A stretch of DNA of 64,000 nt, taken from positions 1 to 64,000 of the forward strand of contig QOQB01000003.1 of NCBI GenBank assembly GCA_003331305.1, in the 5' to 3' direction. Shown one piece after another: positions 31,977-41,675 of the stretch. This stretch comes from Flavobacteriales bacterium. Lineage in GTDB: Bacteria; Bacteroidota; Bacteroidia; Flavobacteriales; Flavobacteriaceae. Made by a program: the position numbers and the translations under genes. The notes under the pieces are model-generated. The model was not told the DNA's origin. It did no database searches and was given only the letters and a program-made list of their open reading frames with translations. Position 1 is the first letter of the stretch; every line of letters starts with the position of its first letter.

Positions 31977-33181
31977 TGGATTATGCGGCTACGCTACAAT
32001 GGCTGTACGCCCAACTTCCCATGTATCAAAGGGTAGGCGCAGCAGCACTCAACCCAAATTTAGACCGCATTGCCGTTCTTTCTGCCCATTTGGGTAATCC
32101 TCACCTTAAATTTAAAAGTATCCACGTTGCAGGAACGAACGGCAAAGGATCGTCGTCGCATATGCTAGCTTCTGTATTGCAAGAAGCTGGGTATAACGTG
32201 GGGTTGTATACCTCTCCGCACATAAAAGATTTTAAAGAACGCGTTCGTATAAATGGCACACCAATTACGCAGGAGTTTGTTGTGGATTTTGTAGCGGAAA
32301 ACAAATATTTTTTTGAAGCAAAATCCTTTTCATTTTTTGAAATGACGGTGGCGCTTGCCTTTAATTACTTCGCTTCTCAACAGGTAGATGTGGCAATAAT
32401 AGAAGTTGGTTTAGGTGGTCGATTAGATGCTACAAATATTATTATGCCAGAGGGCTGTTTGATTACCAATATTAGTTTAGACCACCAACAATTTTTAGGA
32501 ACTACTCGTGCCGAAATCGCGCGAGAAAAAGCCGGAATCATCAAGTCTAAAATACCTGTTGTTGTAGTAGAAAATGACGCAGAAACTTTCCCTGTTTTTA
32601 AAACAATAGCGCAAGAGAAAAACGCATCCTTACACTTGGCTTCCCAGCGTCAATTTACCACCGATTTATTGGGTGATTATCAAAAACAAAATATCAACGG
32701 GGTGGTTTCACTATTGCATGTGCTACCACAGTTTTCAGTTTCCGAGCTACACATAATAGATGGACTACAACGGGTTGTCAAAAACACAGGTTTGCGTGGG
32801 CGATGGGAAATACTCGAGAATCAGCCCAAAATTATAGCTGATGTGGCGCATAATCCAGCAGGATTGCAAGCCGTTTTTGCACAATTAAAAAAGGAACAAT
32901 CTGATAAATTGCATATTATTTTTGGAGTAGTTTCTGATAAAAAAGTAAGTGAAATAACAACATTCCTTCCCAAAAAAGCGCATTACTATTTATGTACCGC
33001 AAATGTTCCTAGAGCAATGAATACGTCTGAACTGGCATTTGAATTTATTAAGAATGACTTCAGTTTTAGTACACACGATAGTGTACAACAGGCTTTTGAG
33101 GCAGCCAAAACAGCAGCTTCTAAAAACGATTTGATTTTTGTGGGTGGAAGTTTGTTTGTAGTGGCTGAAATATTGGCCTAA
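31976..33181 (+). CDS. folC: Bifunctional folylpolyglutamate synthase/dihydrofolate synthase
   Basis: HVAGTNGKGSSSHMLASVLQEAGYNVGLYTSPHIKDFKERVRING; start overlaps nhaD stop (TAATG). Confidence 0.95.
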   Translation: MDYAATLQWLYAQLPMYQRVGAAALNPNLDRIAVLSAHLGNPHLKFKSIHVAGTNGKGSSSHMLASVLQEAGYNVGLYTSPHIKDFKERVRINGTPITQEFVVDFVAENKYFFEAKSFSFFEMTVALAFNYFASQQVDVAIIEVGLGGRLDATNIIMPEGCLITNISLDHQQFLGTTRAEIAREKAGIIKSKIPVVVVENDAETFPVFKTIAQEKNASLHLASQRQFTTDLLGDYQKQNINGVVSLLHVLPQFSVSELHIIDGLQRVVKNTGLRGRWEILENQPKIIADVAHNPAGLQAVFAQLKKEQSDKLHIIFGVVSDKKVSEITTFLPKKAHYYLCTANVPRAMNTSELAFEFIKNDFSFSTHDSVQQAFEAAKTAASKNDLIFVGGSLFVVAEILA

Positions 33182-33203
33182 AAAATTGCATTAAAAAGTA
33201 ATT

Positions 33204-33231
33204 TTTGAACGAACGGATTTTTATATATTTG
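33204..33231 (+). promoter_or_regulatory. Promoter of tRNA-Val
   Basis: TTTG-N16-TATATTTG ending 8 nt before the tRNA 5' end. Confidence 0.55.
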
Positions 33232-33239
33232 CAGCCTTC

Positions 33240-33314
33240 GGGCGCTTAGCTCAGTTGGTTCAGAGCACTTGGTTTACACCCAAGGGGTCGGGGGTTCGAA
33301 TCCCTCAGCGCCCA
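33240..33314 (+). tRNA. tRNA-Val(UAC)
   Basis: GGGCGCT TA GCTC..GAGC A CTTGG TTTACAC CCAAG ..GGGGG TTCGAAT CCCTC AGCGCCC A; anticodon TAC. Confidence 0.96.
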
Positions 33315-33324
33315 CATCAAACAA

Positions 33325-33360
33325 AATCCTAATGCAATGCATTGGGATTTTTTGGTTTTT
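33325..33360 (+). terminator. Rho-independent-like terminator of tRNA-Val
   Basis: AATCCTAATGCAATGCATTGGGATT hairpin followed by TTTTGGTTTTT. Confidence 0.75.
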
Positions 33361-33449
33361 AAAATGGGGGAAGCTTGTTTTTTCATTTAAAAGGAAAACT
33401 AATTCTTTTAATTTATCCCGCACAGTAAAGTTCCTTTTAATTATTACAA

Positions 33450-33457
33450 TATCTTTG
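33450..33457 (+). promoter_or_regulatory. -7 promoter element for glmS
   Basis: TATCTTTG (TAnnTTTG) 28 nt before glmS ATG. Confidence 0.5.
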
Positions 33458-33485
33458 TATTAGATATATCTTTAAAAAAACAACT

Positions 33486-35330
33486 ATGTGTGGAATAGTA
33501 GGATACATTGGACATAGAGACGCTTATCCCATCATTATCAAAGGGCTTAAACGTCTTGAGTATAGAGGATATGATAGTGCTGGAATTACGCTTTATGGCA
33601 ATCAAGTAAAGCTTGCAAAAACCAAAGGGAAAGTTTTCGATTTGGAACAGCTTATGTCAACTCAAGATTTGCAAGCAAGTGCCTTAGGTCTTGGCCACAC
33701 CCGCTGGGCTACTCATGGAATTCCATCCAATGTAAACTCTCATCCACATACCTCAAATTCGGGAAATATATCCATTGTTCACAATGGTATAATTGAGAAT
33801 TACGCTGCTATTAAAAAAGTACTGACAGATAACGGATTTACCTTCTCATCTGAAACAGATACCGAAGTTTTGGTAAACCTTATTGAGTTTATTAAAATCT
33901 CACAAAATGTTAAAGTTGGTCAAGCGGTGCAGATTGCACTTAATCAAGTTGTGGGTGCCTACGCCATTGCTGTATTTGACTCCGAAAGACCACACGAAAT
34001 CGTGGTTGCTAAACTTGGAAGTCCACTGGCTATTGGTATCGGAAAAGACGAATACTTTATAGCCTCAGACGCCTCCCCATTCATAGAATATACTAATAGA
34101 ACGATATATTTGGAAGACAATGAAATGGCGGTTATTTCTAGAAAAAAGGGATTTAAGATGTATTCAATAGCGGATGACAAAACCGTAACGCCAAAAATTC
34201 AGGAAATTCAATTGTCGTTGGAAAAGATTGAAAAAGGTGGTTTTGATCACTTCATGCTTAAAGAAATTCACGAACAGCCTACTGCAATCACAGATACATT
34301 CCGTGGGCGTTTATTAGTGAAAGAACAAAAAGTAAATATTTCAGGTATTGAGCAACATTTGGATGTTTTTCAGCAAGCTGACAGAATTACCATAATAGCT
34401 TGTGGTACATCTTGGCATGCTGGGCTTGTAGCGGAATACCTATTTGAAGATGCTGTTAGAATACCGGTTGAAGTGGAGTATGCTTCTGAGTTCCGTTACC
34501 GTAATCCTATAATTAGAAAAGGAGATGTTGTTATTGCCATTTCACAGTCTGGTGAAACAGCAGACACCTTGGCTGCAATTAAGCTTGCCAAAGAAAAGGG
34601 CGCATTTGTTTTCGGAGTTTGCAATGTGGTTGGGTCGTCAATTGCCAGAGAAACGAACTCGGGTGCTTACACACATGCAGGCCCTGAAATTGGTGTTGCA
34701 TCGACCAAAGCTTTTACCACGCAGCTAACCGTGTTTACTATGATGGCATTGCGTTTAGGTCAACTTAAAGGAACTATTGATAAAGACAATTTTAATAGAG
34801 TAGCAACGCAATTGGTATCGCTTCCAAGTCAAGTTCAAACGGTACTTAAATACGATCCACTAATCAAAAAAATCGCTGCGGCCTACAAAGACGCAACCAA
34901 CTTTTTGTATTTAGGAAGGGGATACAATTTTCCAGCTGCCTTAGAGGGCGCACTTAAGCTTAAGGAAATCTCCTATATCCATGCTGAGGGTTATCCTGCC
35001 GCAGAGATGAAACACGGCCCTATTGCACTTATTGATGAAAACATGCCTGTAGTGGTTATTGCCACCAACAAGGGGCATTATGAAAAAATCGTTAGTAATG
35101 TGCAAGAGATAAAATCTAGGAATGCTAAAATTATCTCAATAGTAACCAAAGGCGATGAAAGTGTAAAACTATTATCAGACCATGTGATTGAAATCCCTGA
35201 AGTTACCGAAGCCTTGGTGCCTATTTTGGCTTCTATTCCCCTTCAATTGTTGTCGTACCATATTGCTGTAATGCGTGGCTGCAACGTAGACCAACCCAGA
35301 AATTTGGCCAAGTCGGTCACGGTGGAGTAG
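33486..35330 (+). CDS. glmS: Glutamine--fructose-6-phosphate aminotransferase (isomerizing)
   Basis: MCGIVGYIGHRDAYPIIIKGLKRLEYRGYDSAGI; two SIS domains; C-terminus LAKSVTVE. Confidence 0.98.
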   Translation: MCGIVGYIGHRDAYPIIIKGLKRLEYRGYDSAGITLYGNQVKLAKTKGKVFDLEQLMSTQDLQASALGLGHTRWATHGIPSNVNSHPHTSNSGNISIVHNGIIENYAAIKKVLTDNGFTFSSETDTEVLVNLIEFIKISQNVKVGQAVQIALNQVVGAYAIAVFDSERPHEIVVAKLGSPLAIGIGKDEYFIASDASPFIEYTNRTIYLEDNEMAVISRKKGFKMYSIADDKTVTPKIQEIQLSLEKIEKGGFDHFMLKEIHEQPTAITDTFRGRLLVKEQKVNISGIEQHLDVFQQADRITIIACGTSWHAGLVAEYLFEDAVRIPVEVEYASEFRYRNPIIRKGDVVIAISQSGETADTLAAIKLAKEKGAFVFGVCNVVGSSIARETNSGAYTHAGPEIGVASTKAFTTQLTVFTMMALRLGQLKGTIDKDNFNRVATQLVSLPSQVQTVLKYDPLIKKIAAAYKDATNFLYLGRGYNFPAALEGALKLKEISYIHAEGYPAAEMKHGPIALIDENMPVVVIATNKGHYEKIVSNVQEIKSRNAKIISIVTKGDESVKLLSDHVIEIPEVTEALVPILASIPLQLLSYHIAVMRGCNVDQPRNLAKSVTVE

Positions 35331-35358
35331 GTCCACAACAATAATTAATTCTGAAAGA

Positions 35359-37290
35359 ATGAAAATGGACATTACTAGAATAAGTATAACAATAGGTATA
35401 AAACCCATACATATTGGTCTGTTCTTCATTTTAACTCAGGGTATCATAATCGCACAACACGATAAGCCCAATATCATCATTATAATAAGCGATGACTTAA
35501 ATGATTCTGTGGAGGGTATGGGCGGACATGCACAAGCACAAACGCCAAACATTAATAGGCTAATAGACAAAGGTGTACAGTTTGTAAATGCACATGCAAA
35601 TGCAGCTATTTGCGCGCCATCAAGAGCAAGTCTTTGGACAGGAATGTATCCCAGTAAAACGGGTTTTTATGGGCACAATCAACAACAAAATAGATGGCGT
35701 AGTTTTCCAATTTTAGAGGATGCAGTTACATTAATGGAGTATTTTGCCTCTCATGATTACAAGGTGTATGGCAGCGGAAAAGTGTTTCACAATGGACACG
35801 AAGACAACAGCGTGTTTAATCAACCCCTAGACGGTGGGCCTTCTAGTTTTGGTCCATATCCTTGGGATGGCAATTCCATGCATAATTGGGGCAAACCAAT
35901 TGGTATGGGTCACTCCTCTATGCCACCGAACATTAGAAACAGTAAATGGGGTGGGTTTAGTCCTTTGAGCGATGTGCCAACTGTGGATGGATACACAGGT
36001 TGGGCAAAAGATTGGGAATCGCCTTGGGACTTTCACTATCAAAGCGAAAACGACAGGGATTTTATGCCAGATGAAATTACTTCTCAATGGGTTTCAGAAA
36101 AGTTGAGCGAATCACATGATAAGCCTTTTTTTATTGTTGCAGGAATGAATAGACCTCATGCGCCTCGTTATGTACCCAAACAGTTCTTCGATTTGTTTCC
36201 TATTGAAGGCATAACCTTGCCGCCTTATTTAGAAGGAGATCTAGAGGATACGCCAACTATTTTATGGGAAAATAGTAGCCGTAGTAATGCGTTGCCAAAA
36301 TTTCTTCGCGACACGGAACTAACTGAAATTGGAAGCGATATGTGGTGGAAGAAATGGGTTCAATCCTATTTGGCTAGTGTTGCATTTGTAGACCATCAAG
36401 TTGGGGTCATTTTAGATGGCCTTGATAACAGTGCATATGCCAATAATACCATAGTCATTTTTACTGCAGATCACGGATATCATATGGGAGAGAAAAATCA
36501 CTTGGCCAAGACAACCATTTGGGAAGAATCAACTCGTGTGCCTTTTATTTTTTATGCACCAGGAGTATCAACTGCTGGTGGAAAAGTTTCACACCCAATA
36601 TCACTCATTGATCTTTATCCAACACTGATTGATTTGGCCTCTTTACCCAATAATCCAAATACAAATGGTAACGGACACATCCTAGACGGATATAGCATAA
36701 GACCATTTTTAGAAAATCCTACAAGTGGAACTTGGGATGGACCAGCAGTAGCATTGAATCACCTTCATGGTGAGATCACCCCACAAGATAATATCCCATC
36801 TCCAATTTCTGAAAATCACCACTCCGTGCGCTCAGAACGCTATAGATACACACTCACAAGTGATGGCGCAGAAGAGTTATATGATCATTTAAATGACCCT
36901 AACGAGTGGAATAACTTGGCTAATACAGTAATGAATAACGAAACAAAATCTATCTTGGATTGGCATAATGCGGAATTACTCAAACTACTTAAGAAAAACA
37001 CAATGTCCAATTCAATGCAAGCACAAAACACCAGCTTTAACTTTTCTCAAAATTACCCAAATCCTTTTAAAAAAACGACTAAAATAGAATACACAATACC
37101 CGAAGCGCTTGAAGTTAAGCTAGAAGTTTTAAATGTGGATGGCAAGAAGATTGCTGAACTAATCAATGGCCCTAAACCAGCAGGTAAGCATTCGGTGGTT
37201 TTTAACGGGTCAGAATTACCTAACGGCTTATACTTCTATAAAATATCGACCCCAGTATTTATACAAACCAAAAAAATGCTCCTGCATTGA
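35359..37290 (+). CDS. Type I sulfatase (iduronate-2-sulfatase-like) with T9SS C-terminal sorting domain
   Basis: CxPxR formylglycine motif (AAICAPSRASLWTGMYP), metal site (IIIISDDLN; FTADHGYHMGEKNHL); T9SS CTD FNFSQNYPNPFKKTTKIEYTIP..LPNGLYFYKIST. Confidence 0.93.
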   Translation: MKMDITRISITIGIKPIHIGLFFILTQGIIIAQHDKPNIIIIISDDLNDSVEGMGGHAQAQTPNINRLIDKGVQFVNAHANAAICAPSRASLWTGMYPSKTGFYGHNQQQNRWRSFPILEDAVTLMEYFASHDYKVYGSGKVFHNGHEDNSVFNQPLDGGPSSFGPYPWDGNSMHNWGKPIGMGHSSMPPNIRNSKWGGFSPLSDVPTVDGYTGWAKDWESPWDFHYQSENDRDFMPDEITSQWVSEKLSESHDKPFFIVAGMNRPHAPRYVPKQFFDLFPIEGITLPPYLEGDLEDTPTILWENSSRSNALPKFLRDTELTEIGSDMWWKKWVQSYLASVAFVDHQVGVILDGLDNSAYANNTIVIFTADHGYHMGEKNHLAKTTIWEESTRVPFIFYAPGVSTAGGKVSHPISLIDLYPTLIDLASLPNNPNTNGNGHILDGYSIRPFLENPTSGTWDGPAVALNHLHGEITPQDNIPSPISENHHSVRSERYRYTLTSDGAEELYDHLNDPNEWNNLANTVMNNETKSILDWHNAELLKLLKKNTMSNSMQAQNTSFNFSQNYPNPFKKTTKIEYTIPEALEVKLEVLNVDGKKIAELINGPKPAGKHSVVFNGSELPNGLYFYKISTPVFIQTKKMLLH

Positions 37291-37335
37291 AATCTTTGAT
37301 TAAAACTTTTTGAATTGTGAGATATTACTAATAGT

Positions 37336-37809
37336 TCATTCTACTGTTAACAATGTCCTAAAATACTCACACGAAATCAGCATATCTTCTTTAAAATACG
37401 CGCCCGCCTTTTTCATTTCTCTACTGTAGTAGTCTTGATGTACTTTTCTCCAAAAGGCTAAACTCTTATCTCCCTCGCCTTCAACTTGGGCAAACGCTTC
37501 TGTTACGTCCGTAAAGCGGACTTGTTCCATTTTTGTTATTTCAATAATGGCTTTTGCCACTCCGTGCCAATCGGTGACTATAAACAAATCCCCCACTTTT
37601 GGCATGGGTTCGTTATGATGCTCATACCACCACATAGAGGGTGCAGTAGCCTGTTTTATGTTTTGCATTACTAATGCCGCACATAGGTTAGCATCTTGCT
37701 CGTTGTCACAAAAATGGAAATATGGAGGTGTCGGATTAGTAGCATATTTGGGATTATGCTGAATAAAAGATTTCCAAAGATTAAGCACAGAAAGGTTGGG
37801 TGTATGCAT
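37336..37809 (-). CDS. ASCH-domain protein
   Basis: VGDLFIVTDWHGVAKAIIEITKMEQVRFTDVTEAFAQVEGEGDKSLAFWRKVHQDYY. Confidence 0.82.
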   Translation of the reverse strand: MHTPNLSVLNLWKSFIQHNPKYATNPTPPYFHFCDNEQDANLCAALVMQNIKQATAPSMWWYEHHNEPMPKVGDLFIVTDWHGVAKAIIEITKMEQVRFTDVTEAFAQVEGEGDKSLAFWRKVHQDYYSREMKKAGAYFKEDMLISCEYFRTLLTVE

Positions 37810-37853
37810 AGGCTAAAAATACATATTTCAATAGAAGATTGTATATTCACCCT

Positions 37854-39722
37854 ATGCAACCCAAAACGACTTATCGAATCCGTGAATACACGGCTTTTTT
37901 ACAGCAACACTATGGGCTAAGATTTTCAGATTACGACAGTCTTCACACATGGAGCATTTCTGAACAAGGGATATTTTGGGAAAGTATTGCACGCTTTTTT
38001 GATGTTGATTTTGACAGCCCTTACCAAGAGGTTTTTGTGCCAAGAACACATTTTTGGGAAACCAAGTGGTTTACAGAAGCTACATTAAATTATGCCAAGC
38101 ATATATTTAAAAATGCTTCGTCTGAACGTGCTGCATTGGTGTTTCAAAACGAAACAGAGAAGCTTGTCGAAATTAGCTGGGCGCAGCTTATTTCCAAGAC
38201 ATATGCATTCCAAAAAAAACTTATTGCATTGGGAGTAACTAAGGGTGATGCTGTGGTTTGTTTTGGTACAAATAGTCCCGAGACCATTGCAGCGTTTTTG
38301 GCAACAAATGCGCTGGGCGCAGTCTGGTCTTCTTGTTCGCCAGACTTTGGTGTTGACGCTGTTTACGATCGTTTTAAGCAACTCCAACCTAAAGTATTTT
38401 TTGCGCATCAATCATATCAATACAATGGAAAGCAGCACGATTGCACGGAGCGTATAGCAGCAATTCAAAAGCAAGTTCAGTCCATTACACATACGATTCA
38501 TTTGGATGCACATGCTGTTTTTGACGATGTGTCTGCCCAAATAGACCAACTTCAATTTGTTTCCGTTTCCTTTTCTGACCCCATTTGGGTACTGTTTTCA
38601 TCAGGGACTACTGGAAAGCCAAAAGCACTGGTACATGGCACTGGACATATGCTTCTAGAGCATCTCAAAGCGCTGGCATTACATCAAAATGTCTGTGAAG
38701 GCGACACGTATTTTTGGTACTCCACTACGGGTTGGATGATGTGGAATTATGCGCTGAGCAGTCTTCTCTGTGGTGCTACATTATGTTTATATCAAGGCGC
38801 ACCAAATCATCCTACAAAAGATAGCTTATGGCATTTTGCTAAAGATGCAAAAATTAATCATTTTGGTGGGGGAGCGGTATATTTTCAAAAACAGATGGAG
38901 CAACCTTCGGCATTTTTGCAATCAACTAATTTTCTATTTCTAAAAACAATGGGTTCTACGGGTTCGCCTATGTCGACAGAAGTATGTCAGAAATTGCAAC
39001 AGCAATTTCCAAAAACCCACATTGTTTCGCTTAGTGGAGGCACAGACGTCTGTACAGCTTTTGTGGGCGGTCATCCAGATATGTCCGTTATTCCAGGAGA
39101 AATCCAATGTAAAATGCTAGGTGCATCCGTTGAGGTTTGGAATGCTGATGGGTATGCTGTGAAAGAAACGTCAGGCGAATTGGTTCTTACAGCCCCCTTG
39201 TTATCCATGCCGCTTTATTTGCTTGATGACTCAAATTTTTTACGCTACAGGCAAAGTTATTTCGCCATGTTTGACACTGTTTGGAACCATGGTGACTGGG
39301 CAGCAATAACCCATAATGGCGGCATTGTTGTTTATGGGCGTTCAGATGCAACCCTAAATCGATTTGGAGTGCGGATTGGCACAGCGGAGATTTACGCTGC
39401 TTTGGCTCAATTTCAAGGAATTGATGATGCACTGATGGTGCACTTACAACATGAAGATAAAGACGAGCTTGTGTTGTTTATCCAATCAGATACCGAATGG
39501 GAATATGAAGAAATTAAATCACACATTCGCAAAACATGCTCGCCTCGTCATGTACCAGATCAAATTCTTAGTGCACCCGAAATTCCATACACCATTAGTG
39601 GTAAAAAAGTGGAAATCCCAGTGAAACGATTACTACAAGGAGAAAAATTAGAAAATGTGATTTCATTAGATGCCCTAAAAAACCCAAACGCCATGCAGTG
39701 GTTTTTAAAAGCATTTGGTTAA
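37854..39722 (+). CDS. Acetoacetate--CoA ligase (acetoacetyl-CoA synthetase)
   Basis: AMP-binding motif VLFSSGTTGKPKALVHGTGH, GSTGSPMSTEVCQ, GRSDATLNRFGVRIGTAEIY; length and N-terminus fit AACS; ATG 37854 preferred. Confidence 0.9.
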   Translation: MQPKTTYRIREYTAFLQQHYGLRFSDYDSLHTWSISEQGIFWESIARFFDVDFDSPYQEVFVPRTHFWETKWFTEATLNYAKHIFKNASSERAALVFQNETEKLVEISWAQLISKTYAFQKKLIALGVTKGDAVVCFGTNSPETIAAFLATNALGAVWSSCSPDFGVDAVYDRFKQLQPKVFFAHQSYQYNGKQHDCTERIAAIQKQVQSITHTIHLDAHAVFDDVSAQIDQLQFVSVSFSDPIWVLFSSGTTGKPKALVHGTGHMLLEHLKALALHQNVCEGDTYFWYSTTGWMMWNYALSSLLCGATLCLYQGAPNHPTKDSLWHFAKDAKINHFGGGAVYFQKQMEQPSAFLQSTNFLFLKTMGSTGSPMSTEVCQKLQQQFPKTHIVSLSGGTDVCTAFVGGHPDMSVIPGEIQCKMLGASVEVWNADGYAVKETSGELVLTAPLLSMPLYLLDDSNFLRYRQSYFAMFDTVWNHGDWAAITHNGGIVVYGRSDATLNRFGVRIGTAEIYAALAQFQGIDDALMVHLQHEDKDELVLFIQSDTEWEYEEIKSHIRKTCSPRHVPDQILSAPEIPYTISGKKVEIPVKRLLQGEKLENVISLDALKNPNAMQWFLKAFG

Positions 39723-39764
39723 ATAGGTTTTAATGATTCAAAATAAGTAAAAAAAGAATTTTGA

Positions 39765-40544
39765 TTACCCTTTAAAAATACCTTGCATAAAGGATTCTTG
39801 CTCGTCGGCTAGGTCTTTGTCAACCAAAATACGTCCGCTGTGTTCATCTGTAATGATTTTTTTGCGAGACGCAATTTCCATTTGTACCTGAGGGGGAATG
39901 GTAAAAAACGAACCACCAGAAGCACCACGTTCTACCGAAACGATTGCCAAACCATTTTTAACAGAAGAACGAATACGCTGGTATGCTGTCACTAAACGTT
40001 CGTCGGCTTTCGCAGCAAAATCTTTGGATTTATCAAGAAGTACATCTTCTTCTTTTTGTGTTTCAGCCAAAATAGCATCCAGCTCATCTTTTTTGTGCTG
40101 CAAATGGCTTTTACGCTCTTCGATTTTGGTGGTTGTTTCCGTCACCGTTTCGTTTTTTTGCTCGATAAGCGCTCCAAGCTGCTTAATCTGCTTTTCAGCT
40201 AATTGGATTTCAAGTTCTTGAAATTCCACTTCCTTATTAAGCGATTCGTACTCACGGTTGTTCCGAACACTCTTCTGCTGTTCAGTATATTTTTTTATTA
40301 GCTCTTTAGAAGTCTCAATCCCATTTTTTTTGGTTTTAATCTCGTCTTCATAAGCCGTAACCTCGATTCCTAAATTGTTGAGTCTTTTATCTAAGCCCGC
40401 AACTTCTGCTTCTAAATCCTCAACCTCTAATGGAAGTTCGCCACGAACACTCCTGATTTCATCAATACGCATATCAACGAGTTGGAGGTTATATAAGGCG
40501 CGTAATTTTTCTTCGACAGTAGTTTCCGTTTTCTTTTTAGCCAT
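39765..40544 (-). CDS. Coiled-coil protein of the CT398-like/zinc-ribbon (DUF164-type) family
   Basis: Long coiled coil; KNNREYESLNKEVEFQELEIQLAEKQIK and C-terminal SGRILVDKDLADEQ; canonical zinc-ribbon cysteines not seen. Confidence 0.72.
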   Translation of the reverse strand: MAKKKTETTVEEKLRALYNLQLVDMRIDEIRSVRGELPLEVEDLEAEVAGLDKRLNNLGIEVTAYEDEIKTKKNGIETSKELIKKYTEQQKSVRNNREYESLNKEVEFQELEIQLAEKQIKQLGALIEQKNETVTETTTKIEERKSHLQHKKDELDAILAETQKEEDVLLDKSKDFAAKADERLVTAYQRIRSSVKNGLAIVSVERGASGGSFFTIPPQVQMEIASRKKIITDEHSGRILVDKDLADEQESFMQGIFKG

Positions 40545-40547
40545 AGT

Positions 40548-41642
40548 TTAGAAATAATGAACAGGATTTGTATCCGTTTTAGATGAAATGAACGCAAAAT
40601 TAGGGAAATTTTTGCTAAGAAACTCCATGATTATTTTTTTGGTGTGTTGTTCGCTTTCGTAATGACCAACGTCAACCAGTAGAATGCTATTTTCTGCTTT
40701 AAAAAAATCGTGATATTTTAAATCTGCTGTGATAAAAACATCAGCACCATGGCGTTTGGCAGCATCAATAGCAAAGCTCCCAGACCCGCCCAAGAGGGCA
40801 ACCCGCTCAATTTTTTTTCCTAAAAAACTACTGTGACGAAACATGGGCGTTCCCAGAATATCTTTTAGCTTTTGTATAAAGCCTTCTTCAGCTACTGGTT
40901 TGGGTAATTCTCCAATGCAGCCCATTCCCAAATCGGTTCGACTATTTTCTAGCACGGTTAATTCATAAGCGACCGTTTCGTATGGATGTGATTCTTGTAG
41001 GGCATATATTACCTTGCTTTTGTCATGTTTGGGTAAAACCACTTGCAATTGTGTTTCTGATTCCACATGTCGCTTATCTTTTTCACCCACAAAAGCATTA
41101 CTACCTGCCAACGGCATAAAACTTCCTGCTCCTTCTGACGTAAAACTACATTCGGCATAATTCCCCAAAGCACCAGCGCCCGCAGCAAAAAGTGCTGCTT
41201 GCACATTGCTAAGCTGTGTGTTCGGCACGTAGGTGTTGAGTTTGAGTAAACTCCCTTTTGATGGTACTAAAACACTTCTGTCATTGAGTTGTAGTGCATC
41301 GGCAATTCCTTTATTTACGCCGTGAAGTTGCATGTCAAGAGCCGTATGCAAAGCATAAATCGCAATATCATTTTTGATAGCTTTCGTTACAACTCGTTCC
41401 ACATAGGTACTCGTTGTAATACGCTTAAGTCCTTGAAATATAATGGGATGGAAGCAAATAATGAGATTACACTTTTCTTTTATTGCTTCATCAATAACCG
41501 TTTCAATTGCGTCATGCGTTACCAGTGCACGTTCAATTGTTTGGTCAAAATTACCAACCAATAATCCTACATTGTCAAAGTCTTCGGCATAGGCGAGTGG
41601 TGCCCATTGCTCCAAACATGATGTTATTTCGCGTACTGTCAT
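40548..41642 (-). CDS. Nif3-like dinuclear metal-center hexameric protein
   Basis: WAPLAYAEDFDNVGLLVG, NLIICFHPIIFQGLKRI, ALHTALDMQLHGVNKGIADAL, DVGHYESEQHTKKII. Confidence 0.92.
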   Translation of the reverse strand: MTVREITSCLEQWAPLAYAEDFDNVGLLVGNFDQTIERALVTHDAIETVIDEAIKEKCNLIICFHPIIFQGLKRITTSTYVERVVTKAIKNDIAIYALHTALDMQLHGVNKGIADALQLNDRSVLVPSKGSLLKLNTYVPNTQLSNVQAALFAAGAGALGNYAECSFTSEGAGSFMPLAGSNAFVGEKDKRHVESETQLQVVLPKHDKSKVIYALQESHPYETVAYELTVLENSRTDLGMGCIGELPKPVAEEGFIQKLKDILGTPMFRHSSFLGKKIERVALLGGSGSFAIDAAKRHGADVFITADLKYHDFFKAENSILLVDVGHYESEQHTKKIIMEFLSKNFPNFAFISSKTDTNPVHYF

Positions 41643-41647
41643 AGTTC

Positions 41648-41655
41648 CAAAGATA
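41648..41655 (-). promoter_or_regulatory. -7 element for Nif3-like gene
   Basis: Minus-strand TATCTTTG, 5 nt from ATG at 41642. Confidence 0.55.
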
Positions 41656-41662
41656 AAAGTTC

Positions 41663-41670
41663 TACTTTTG
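41663..41670 (+). promoter_or_regulatory. -7 element for lpxK
   Basis: TACTTTTG, 5 nt from ATG at 41676. Confidence 0.55.
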
Positions 41671-41675
41671 TTTTT

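Noticed and set aside
33269-33463. ORF MVYTQGVGGSNPSAPT...
   Set aside because: Reads out of tRNA-Val (GVGGSNPSAPT is a common tRNA read-through artefact) into the terminator; no protein-like features.
33422-33485. glmS ribozyme/riboswitch upstream of glmS
   Set aside because: The leader is short and AT-rich with no recognisable glmS ribozyme core; a plain TATCTTTG promoter explains the region.
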